Source of the DNA: Candidatus Omnitrophota bacterium
GTDB lineage: Bacteria; Hinthialibacterota; Hinthialibacteria; Hinthialibacterales; JAKPRU01
DNA: 5,348 nt
Direction of reading: 5' to 3'
Assembly: GCA_029557025.1 (NCBI GenBank)
Contig: JAKPRU010000907.1
Span: 1-5,348 of the forward strand
Shown: piece after piece, positions 1-4,426 of the stretch
How positions within the stretch are numbered: the stretch's first letter is position 1
Layout of the letters: every line of letters starts with the position of its first letter
Notes under the pieces: generated by a model
Told to the model about the DNA's origin: nothing
Databases searched by the model: none
What the model saw: only the letters and a program-made list of their open reading frames with translations
Program-made: the position numbers and the translations under genes

Positions 1-1
1 T

Positions 2-532
2 CCCACCGCGACCAATTCGACTCAAGGGTGGATTGCTTTAGGCGATTTGGATGGGAACGGGACCCTCGAGATTATTGTTTCCGATGCGGGGATATACACC
101 GTCCGTGTTTATGAGGCAATCGGTCCCGACACGTATGCAACTGATGAGGAGGGCGGTGTTTTTGCCACAGGGGACCGGCCCGACACATTGATCTATGCGA
201 AAATACCGGGACAGAAGGGCGGGTCCATTATTTGGGGCTATGATCTAGGTGATAAGGAGGAGATTTTTATCGCCGATCATATCGGCCCGGAAGGTTCTTT
301 CACCACGGCAGATTTCACCCCGATGCGCGTGCTGGTAGATATTCCCGAAGAGCCGGAGGCGCTGGCCTTCTTTGGCGAACCGGGTACATTGGATGGTGAC
401 GGCTATGTGGATCTGATCTTCGGAATGCGCAGCGCATCAGCGGAAGAAGGTGAAGGGGACGAAGAGATTTATGTTGTGGAATACACCGGAGCATCTCTCG
501 ATACGGCTGTGGATTCCTGGATTCTTCATTAA
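2..532 (+). CDS. VCBS/FG-GAP repeat protein, C-terminal part (5' end outside window)
   Basis: The frame is open from the left edge, so the first in-frame ATG (47) is probably internal; 176 residues are visible before the TAA at 530-532. Two FG-GAP/VCBS-type calcium loops can be read: GDLDGNGTLEIIVSDAG near the visible start, and GTLDGDGYVDLIFG about 45 residues before the end. Between them, YDLGDKEEIFIAD looks like a degenerate blade that has lost the calcium-loop spacing. The D-x-D-G-x-G-x-x-D/E-I pattern is typical of beta-propeller proteins that are exported or surface-bound and bind calcium. The fragment is acidic (EEGEGDEE near the C-terminus), which fits an extracellular protein. No C-terminal anchor or sorting domain is visible: it ends in a plain SWILH. 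The missing N-terminus hides any signal peptide or catalytic domain, so only the repeat family can be named. It lies upstream of a second VCBS protein on the same strand, perhaps as part of a functional pair. Confidence 0.82.
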   Translation, partial: PTATNSTQGWIALGDLDGNGTLEIIVSDAGIYTVRVYEAIGPDTYATDEEGGVFATGDRPDTLIYAKIPGQKGGSIIWGYDLGDKEEIFIADHIGPEGSFTTADFTPMRVLVDIPEEPEALAFFGEPGTLDGDGYVDLIFGMRSASAEEGEGDEEIYVVEYTGASLDTAVDSWILH

Positions 533-599
533 GGGCGTGAGTTCAGAATATCGGGACCCTACTGGTGGTCAGAGCCTGACGTGAGCAGAATAAATAAAT

Positions 600-630
600 A
601 CGGCCGTCCCGGTCATATTAGGGCGGCCGT
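600..630 (+). terminator. Terminator-like hairpin after the first VCBS gene
   Basis: The arms ACGGCCGTCCC (600-610) and GGGCGGCCGT (621-630) pair over 10 bp with a single bulged T, enclosing a 10-base loop. The hairpin is preceded by an A/T-rich run (AATAAATAAATA, 589-600) but followed only by GTAACCTTTA, so there is no good U-tract. It lies 67 bases after the upstream stop codon and before the next gene's ribosome binding site, which suits a terminator or a transcript-end stabiliser. A smaller perfect hairpin, GTCAG-AGC-CTGAC, lies at 568-580. Intrinsic termination is inferred, and the weak T-tract makes it uncertain. Confidence 0.45.
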
Positions 631-646
631 GTAACCTTTAAGAGCC

Positions 647-651
647 AGGAG
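647..651 (+). promoter_or_regulatory. Ribosome binding site that favours the GTG start at 662
   Basis: AGGAG ends 10 bases before the GTG at 662 and 19 bases before the in-frame ATG at 671. The GTG is therefore the better start. An ATG directly followed by TAA (655-660) lies between the site and the start but is too close to the site to be a convincing initiator. Confidence 0.6.
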
Positions 652-661
652 AGAATGTAAA

Positions 662-2689
662 GTGATTTCTATGACAACCGCGAGAAAAGGATGGGTGTTG
701 ATTCCGGCCCTGTGCATTCTGGCCACAGGCATTGCGGGGGTCTGTTCCGAACCGCGACAGGGCATTCCCTCTCTGATAAGCAGCGAGCCGGTTCCGGTGG
801 GGACTGTTGACGGGTGGGGGCCATTTTCCGCTGGACTTTCGCAGGAGCCGGTCGGATCGGCTTTTGTTCTCGGTTCCGAATGGGCGGATTTATTTGTGAT
901 CGGCCGTGGCTGGTATGCAAATCAGAAAGGAAAATATAACCGCCTGTTTCTGTATCCATGGACTTGCTGCACGGCAAATGGCGCGCCAGTGTTTGGGCAG
1001 CCCATTTCCATCGAAGGCTCCTATACCGGATCGGGAACAGTTTTCCAGACAGAGGACAAAGCCATTCACGGCGTTTGGATTGACGGCTCCACGTTGGTCC
1101 ATAGGGTTTTTGACGCGGAAAAACGAATCTTTACGGAATTGGAGAAGGTCAAAATATCCGGCCTGCCGAGAAATCCCGGTGAAGTTGCGGTTTTGATGAA
1201 TCCTGACGGAAGCGTGGAGGTCTTCCTGGGGATTGGGGACGGAATACCTTTCGGGCCGGCAGATTATGGCGGGCGAGATCCAAAGTACAATCCATTTGAT
1301 GGTGCGGGACTGTGGCGGGGTGGATATCCGTATCAGGCTCTGTATGCTGTGACCCTGCCGGGGCTGTTGAAAGGACCGGCATCCGAACCTCGTCTGGTGT
1401 CAAAAACCACAAAGGAAGTGCGGCATTCCTATTGCACCCTCACGATTGTGAATCTTGGTTCGGAACGATTTCGCGATTTGATTGGAGGCTCCAGATTCGG
1501 CGGACTCTATTATTATCACAATAGCGCGGAGAAAGGTGTGGACCTTGATCGGAAGCGGTTCATTGTTCGGGCGGATGGAAATGCTCACCGGCACCCGATC
1601 ATTAATCCCAGTCCCGTCGCCTATCCCAATCCAGGGACCGGTTTTTCCGACCTGATTGCGGGCGGGGAAGGGGCGCTGTATTATTACCGATTCGCGGGGT
1701 TGTTTACCGAACAGGGTAATCCAATCTATGAAGATCCGAGGCCGGTTTTTCAGGAAAAGGCAACGCTTTACGGAGGTTCCTTGCCGGTTGCGAATGTAGT
1801 GGATTGGAATGGGGACGGCGCGATGGATATTGTTTCGGGCAATTCGGAAGGAAGAATACTCTTTTTTCGGAACGCGGGAAGTAATGCGAACCCCGCGTTT
1901 CTTCCGGGCGAGCCGATCACCGCAGGCGGGCAGGTGATCCACATCCAGCCCGGATATCGGATGGATATTCAGGGACCGGGCGAAGCGCGATGGGGCTATA
2001 CCTGCCCCACGGTGGCCGATTGGAACGAGGATGGTCTGTTGGACATCCTGATGAGCGACAGCACAGCGCGTCACACGGTGTTTCTCAACCGAGGAACACG
2101 GACGGAGCCAAAATTGGATTTCGGACATCCGATCTATTACGACGGCCTCGATTTGTACGGGACTTGGCGGGTCAAACCCGCCGTGGCAAAGCTGGGCGAC
2201 CGCATGGCGTATGTGGCCCTGGACGAGCATGACGAATTTCATCTCTACTGGCGGGTGGATGATTACAATGTGGAGGATGGGGGCAAGCTGTGTCTCGATG
2301 ACGGTTCCACGATTCGAGCGAATTTCCTTGCTGCGGGTGGAACGGGGCGATTGAAACTGAATCTGTTCGATTGGGATCGGGATGGGCGTACCGACCTGAT
2401 TGTCGGTACGCCGCGACATGGTTCTGTCCCGAATCCCAAGACCGGCCTGCCCCAGTCACTGGGTTTGCCGGGATCGGCTGTCCTGTTTCTAAAGAATGTC
2501 GGCTCCGATAGCGAACCGATGTTCAAGTTTCCTGTGTTATTCGAGTTTCGAGGCTCTCCGATCTTCCTTGGGCAGCACGCCTGTGGACCGGCGGTTGCCG
2601 ATTTCGGCGGACCAAACGGGCCGGATTTGATTGTCGGAGAGGAAACCGGCGGATTCATGTATTACAAGCGGGAAGATATCAGGCCGTAA
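662..2689 (+). CDS. Secreted VCBS/FG-GAP repeat beta-propeller protein
   Basis: The protein has 675 residues. The N-terminus is a classical export signal: basic residues (TARKG), a hydrophobic stretch (WVLIPALCILATGIAG, about 11-26), then VCSEP. AGVC at 25-28 resembles a lipobox but has Val before the Cys, so signal peptidase I processing seems more likely than lipidation. The body is built of blade-like units. Good calcium loops lie at 381-389 (DWNGDGAMD), 453-461 (DWNEDGLLD) and 570-578 (DWDRDGRTD), with a degenerate one at 647-655 (DFGGPNGPD). More weakly conserved blades can be seen near 63-97, 260-287, 316-344 and 505-531. Blades often end in an aromatic strand (ILFFRN, GLYYYHN, FMYYKR), and several continue into N-x-G-[ST]-x-x-x-P. 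No catalytic domain is recognisable, so the role is probably binding or scaffolding outside the cytoplasm. It follows another VCBS protein and precedes ddl by 93 bases; the latter adjacency need not be functional. Confidence 0.85.
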   Translation: MISMTTARKGWVLIPALCILATGIAGVCSEPRQGIPSLISSEPVPVGTVDGWGPFSAGLSQEPVGSAFVLGSEWADLFVIGRGWYANQKGKYNRLFLYPWTCCTANGAPVFGQPISIEGSYTGSGTVFQTEDKAIHGVWIDGSTLVHRVFDAEKRIFTELEKVKISGLPRNPGEVAVLMNPDGSVEVFLGIGDGIPFGPADYGGRDPKYNPFDGAGLWRGGYPYQALYAVTLPGLLKGPASEPRLVSKTTKEVRHSYCTLTIVNLGSERFRDLIGGSRFGGLYYYHNSAEKGVDLDRKRFIVRADGNAHRHPIINPSPVAYPNPGTGFSDLIAGGEGALYYYRFAGLFTEQGNPIYEDPRPVFQEKATLYGGSLPVANVVDWNGDGAMDIVSGNSEGRILFFRNAGSNANPAFLPGEPITAGGQVIHIQPGYRMDIQGPGEARWGYTCPTVADWNEDGLLDILMSDSTARHTVFLNRGTRTEPKLDFGHPIYYDGLDLYGTWRVKPAVAKLGDRMAYVALDEHDEFHLYWRVDDYNVEDGGKLCLDDGSTIRANFLAAGGTGRLKLNLFDWDRDGRTDLIVGTPRHGSVPNPKTGLPQSLGLPGSAVLFLKNVGSDSEPMFKFPVLFEFRGSPIFLGQHACGPAVADFGGPNGPDLIVGEETGGFMYYKREDIRP

Positions 2690-2767
2690 TGCACTTCAAA
2701 ACAGCATTCATCCGACTGTTTCCTACGATTTCGGGAGGCGTGTTGCTATTCTCAGGGAAAAGTTGTC

Positions 2768-2775
2768 GGAAGAAG
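2768..2775 (+). promoter_or_regulatory. Ribosome binding site of ddl
   Basis: The purine-rich GGAAGAAG lies 7-10 bases before the ATG at 2783, depending on which part pairs with 16S rRNA. This supports the ATG over the directly preceding in-frame TTG at 2780. I see no convincing -35/-10 pair in the 93-base gap, so ddl may be read through from upstream. Confidence 0.5.
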
Positions 2776-2782
2776 AAAGTTG

Positions 2783-3913
2783 ATGAACGTGAAGGAACGC
2801 ATACGGATTGGTTTGATTTACGGGGGACGGTCGGCGGAGCGGGAAGTGTCCTATCTCTCGGCGCGGGCGGTGGCGTCGAAGCTGGATCCGGAACGCTATG
2901 CTGTTTATCCCATCGCCATTTCGCCATCCGGCAGGTGGATGCCGGTCCCGCCCCGCGAGGAATTGCCGCATCCGGAACACCTGGAGCGACGTCTCCTGGG
3001 AGGAACGTCCGGTGAGACCCTGCCGGTTCCATCGCCGCAATGCCCGACCGACGGACAGGAACGCCCACCGCTGGATATGCTGTTTCCACTGGTACATGGG
3101 GCGTGCGGAGAAGATGGAAGTATGCAGGGATTTTTCGATGTATGCGAACTGCCTTATGTGGGAGCGGGGGTTGCCGGTTCCGCGATCGGAATGGATAAAT
3201 TGTTGATGAAGGACATTCTGTCGGTTCACGGCATTCCGGTCGGGCCTTATATGCCGATCAGGCGCGTGGACTGGCAGACGGATTCCGACAGCGTGGTTTG
3301 CGACGTTCAGAGACGGTTCCCCTATCCTGTCTTCGTAAAGCCCGCTCGAACCGGCTCCAGTGTCGGGGTCTCAAAGGCTAAGAATGAAAAAGAGTTGCGT
3401 GAGGCAATGGCTTCCGCGGCCCGTTACGACAGCATGTTGATTGTCGAGAAAGGAATGCCAGTTCGGGAGTTGGAATGTGGTGTGATCGGCAATTGGGACC
3501 CGCAAGCGAGTGTGGTCGGAGAGGTGATCCCCGATCGGGAGTTTTATGATTATCACTCCAAGTATCTTTCCGACGGAACAGCCATCCGTATTCCGGCGGA
3601 TGTTCCTGAGAATCTGGCCGAGGAAGCACGGGACATGGCTCGGCGGGCGTTTCTGGCGCTGCGATGTTCCGGATATGCGCGGGTCGATCTATTCCTGAAT
3701 ACCGCGGAGAACCGCCTGTATCTCAATGAAATCAACACGATTCCGGGATTCACCTCTCACAGCATGTTTCCGATGCTGTGGGAGGCATCGGGGGTTCCGT
3801 TTTCCGAACTGCTCGACCGATTAGTGAATTATGCGTTCGAGCGTCATGCAGATGAGAAACGGAATACCTTTGAGGTTCCCGAACCGGGGGTAGCACCGCC
3901 GCCAACAGATTGA
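2783..3913 (+). CDS. ddl: D-alanine--D-alanine ligase
   Basis: This cytoplasmic ATP-grasp enzyme joins two D-alanines, using ATP, for the UDP-MurNAc-pentapeptide of peptidoglycan. The 376-residue length fits the longer, DdlA-like class. SAEREVS at 17-23 is identical to the E. coli DdlB motif; E19 corresponds to its catalytic Glu15. VHGACGEDGSMQG (104-116) and GMDK (136-139) complete the N-terminal and linker signatures. In the ATP-grasp part, VKPARTGSSVG (185-195) has the ATP-binding Lys186 and Ser192 (equivalent to Ser150). The omega loop FYDYHSKYLSDGT (254-266) has Lys260-Tyr261, matching Lys215-Tyr216 and arguing for D-Ala-D-Ala rather than D-Ala-D-Lac synthesis. YARVD (298-302) and LNEINTIPGFTSHS (314-327) supply Arg300, the metal ligands Asp302, Glu316 and Asn318, and Ser327. 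The region around 50-97 is a longer Pro-rich insertion than in DdlB, and the tail is Pro-rich (EPGVAPPP). No mur or fts genes adjoin it here. Nothing suggests inactivation. Confidence 0.97.
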   Translation: MNVKERIRIGLIYGGRSAEREVSYLSARAVASKLDPERYAVYPIAISPSGRWMPVPPREELPHPEHLERRLLGGTSGETLPVPSPQCPTDGQERPPLDMLFPLVHGACGEDGSMQGFFDVCELPYVGAGVAGSAIGMDKLLMKDILSVHGIPVGPYMPIRRVDWQTDSDSVVCDVQRRFPYPVFVKPARTGSSVGVSKAKNEKELREAMASAARYDSMLIVEKGMPVRELECGVIGNWDPQASVVGEVIPDREFYDYHSKYLSDGTAIRIPADVPENLAEEARDMARRAFLALRCSGYARVDLFLNTAENRLYLNEINTIPGFTSHSMFPMLWEASGVPFSELLDRLVNYAFERHADEKRNTFEVPEPGVAPPPTD

Positions 3914-3931
3914 ATATACTGGATTTATTGT

Positions 3932-4044
3932 GAATCGGGGAGGGCGGCTTTTGGTCATTGTCCCTGCGAGAGGGCTGGGGTTACAATTCGCTCATTTGCC
4001 GAATGCAGCCCTCTCTATCTCTGCCGCCGACAGATTCGGGACAA
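3932..4044. repeat. Cluster of inverted repeats in the convergent intergenic region
   Basis: The core is a perfect 10-bp inverted repeat, GAGAGGGCTG (3968-3977) with CAGCCCTCTC (4006-4015). Nested inside is ATTCG/CGAAT (3986-3990 with 4000-4004). Outside it are GGCGGC/GCCGCC (3943-3948 with 4023-4028) and GAATC/GATTC (3932-3936 with 4033-4037). A competing outer pair is TTGTCCC/GGGACAA (3958-3964 with 4038-4044), which would close a junction containing the core hairpin and a small TCTG/CAGA hairpin (4020-4034). The region begins 18 bases after the ddl stop. It could be a transcript-end structure for ddl, a decayed repeat element, or a small structured RNA. The pairings are read directly; any function is inference. 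Confidence 0.5.
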
Positions 4045-4059
4045 CATACGTGTTCTATG

Positions 4060-4080
4060 AAAAGGCTTGAGGCACTTTTT
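4060..4080. terminator. Weak two-way terminator between convergent genes
   Basis: AAAAGGC (4060-4066) pairs with GC-A-CTTTT (4072-4079), with one bulged A and the loop TTGAG; a T5 tract (4076-4080) follows on the plus strand. On the minus strand the same hairpin ends in a run of four Ts and begins 3 bases after the stop of the small gene ending at 4083. The position between tail-to-tail genes suits a shared terminator. The stem is short and mostly A-T, so the call is tentative. Confidence 0.4.
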
Positions 4081-4082
4081 AC

Positions 4083-4271
4083 TCACACGGCAACCGTGTC
4101 CGGCCAGGAGAACACAGGGGCTTTCCCGGGGAGGATCTCGACCTTTGTTTGACCTGTTTCGTGTTGTTTCTCCGGCCAACCGCATAGAAAACAGACGGCA
4201 ATTTCGCCGCAGTCGCTGCATCCACCGACCGGAAGAGGTTTTCCGCATGAAGGACACGGAATCTGGATCAT
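4083..4271 (-). CDS. Small cysteine-knuckle (zinc-ribbon-like) protein, 62 residues
   Basis: The frame reads MIQIPCPSCGKPLPVGGC and continues to CSDCG and CFLCG, giving three CxxC pairs at C6/C9, C18/C21 and C27/C30, with His37 close by. Paired CxxCG knuckles are the hallmark of zinc ribbons; two pairs would bind one zinc, and the third pair with His37 could bind a second or form a different arrangement. No signal peptide or membrane segment is present. The second half (about 38-62) is uncharacteristic and contains a VEILPGKAPVFSW stretch. The ATG at 4271 was chosen because AAGGAG lies 9 bases upstream and a near-consensus promoter 40-70 bases upstream; the longer open frame extending to 4520 overlaps the preceding gene and has no such signals. 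The gene follows the rnhB-yraN gene on the same strand after 155 bases and converges with ddl. I do not recognise the family. Nucleic-acid binding or a partner-protein role is possible but not shown. Confidence 0.7.
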   Translation of the reverse strand: MIQIPCPSCGKPLPVGGCSDCGEIAVCFLCGWPEKQHETGQTKVEILPGKAPVFSWPDTVAV

Positions 4272-4280
4272 CGGATGAAT

Positions 4281-4286
4281 CTCCTT
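4281..4286 (-). promoter_or_regulatory. Strong ribosome binding site of the cysteine-knuckle gene
   Basis: The minus strand reads AAGGAG followed by nine bases and then ATG. This fixes the start at 4271 and is the best Shine-Dalgarno match in the window. Confidence 0.75.
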
Positions 4287-4289
4287 TTG

Positions 4290-4299
4290 AATGATCATT
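4290..4299. repeat. 10-bp palindrome in the leader of the cysteine-knuckle gene
   Basis: AATGATCATT is a perfect palindrome between the predicted transcription start (about 4304) and the ribosome binding site. It is flanked by TTGAA (4287-4291) and TTCAA (4302-4306), which are also complementary. It could be a regulator site or a short leader hairpin, but A/T-rich palindromes of this size also arise by chance. Confidence 0.35.
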
Positions 4300-4303
4300 T
4301 GTT

Positions 4304-4317
4304 CAATAATATTATTG
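4304..4317. repeat. 14-bp perfect palindrome covering the -10 box
   Basis: CAATAATATTATTG is fully self-complementary and contains the predicted -10 hexamer (4311-4316). On the minus strand TTGAAC occurs at 4306-4301 and again at 4330-4325 within the promoter spacer, a direct repeat 24 bases apart. A dimeric repressor bound here would block RNA polymerase. The palindrome is seen directly; an operator role is inference. Confidence 0.4.
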
Positions 4318-4339
4318 CTCCAATGTTCAACTTTGTCAA
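4311..4339 (-). promoter_or_regulatory. Near-consensus sigma-70 promoter for the cysteine-knuckle gene
   Basis: On the minus strand a perfect -35 TTGACA (4339-4334) is followed by 17 bases and AATAAT (4316-4311), a 5/6 match to TATAAT. Transcription would begin near 4304, giving a leader of about 33 bases that contains the ribosome binding site. The stretch upstream of the -35 box is A/T-rich, with an A7 run on the minus strand at 4372-4366. Position, spacing and the downstream ribosome binding site together make a coherent promoter-gene unit. Confidence 0.72.
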
Positions 4340-4426
4340 GTGAAAATCCTGCTGCGGAAGAAATGTTTTTTTGTACGGCAGGGATGCCGGGGATGGCACG
4401 CCGGGGGATTATGATTACCGGGGCGC
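4340..4426. other. Intergenic stretch after rnhB-yraN with three CCGGGG copies
   Basis: This stretch lies between the rnhB-yraN stop codon and the next promoter. CCGGGG occurs at 4387-4392, 4401-4406 and 4418-4423. A short perfect hairpin CGGCA-GGGA-TGCCG lies at 4376-4389, but on the minus strand it is followed by an A-run, not a T-run. I see no convincing terminator for the rnhB-yraN transcript, which may therefore read into the small gene. Confidence 0.4.

Noticed and set aside
25..28. Residues 25-28 of the VCBS protein encoded at 662-2689 (AGVC) as a lipobox
   Set aside because: A canonical lipobox has Gly, Ala or Ser directly before the Cys; here it is Val. Secretion is supported, lipidation is not. 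The coordinates here are residue numbers.
1400..2419. A 339-codon open frame on the minus strand inside the VCBS gene
   Set aside because: It lies entirely opposite a well-supported gene, has no recognisable domain and is rich in Pro-Ile-Arg patterns that mirror the repeated Asp-Gly codons of the sense strand.
2689..3015. A 108-codon plus-strand frame starting in a TAATG overlap with the VCBS stop codon; its first 26 residues look like a signal peptide
   Set aside because: From 2783 onward it is an out-of-frame copy of the ddl coding region with low-complexity Gly/Ala/Ser content, and there is no terminus of its own outside ddl. The start-stop overlap is probably chance.
3958..4152. A 64-codon plus-strand frame across the convergent intergenic region
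   Set aside because: No ribosome binding site or family resemblance; it crosses the inverted repeats and runs antisense into the cysteine-knuckle gene.
4366..4389. T7 run next to a CGGCA/TGCCG hairpin as a terminator for rnhB-yraN
   Set aside because: In the direction of rnhB-yraN transcription the tract reads as As after the hairpin; on the plus strand the Ts come before the hairpin. Neither orientation makes an intrinsic terminator.
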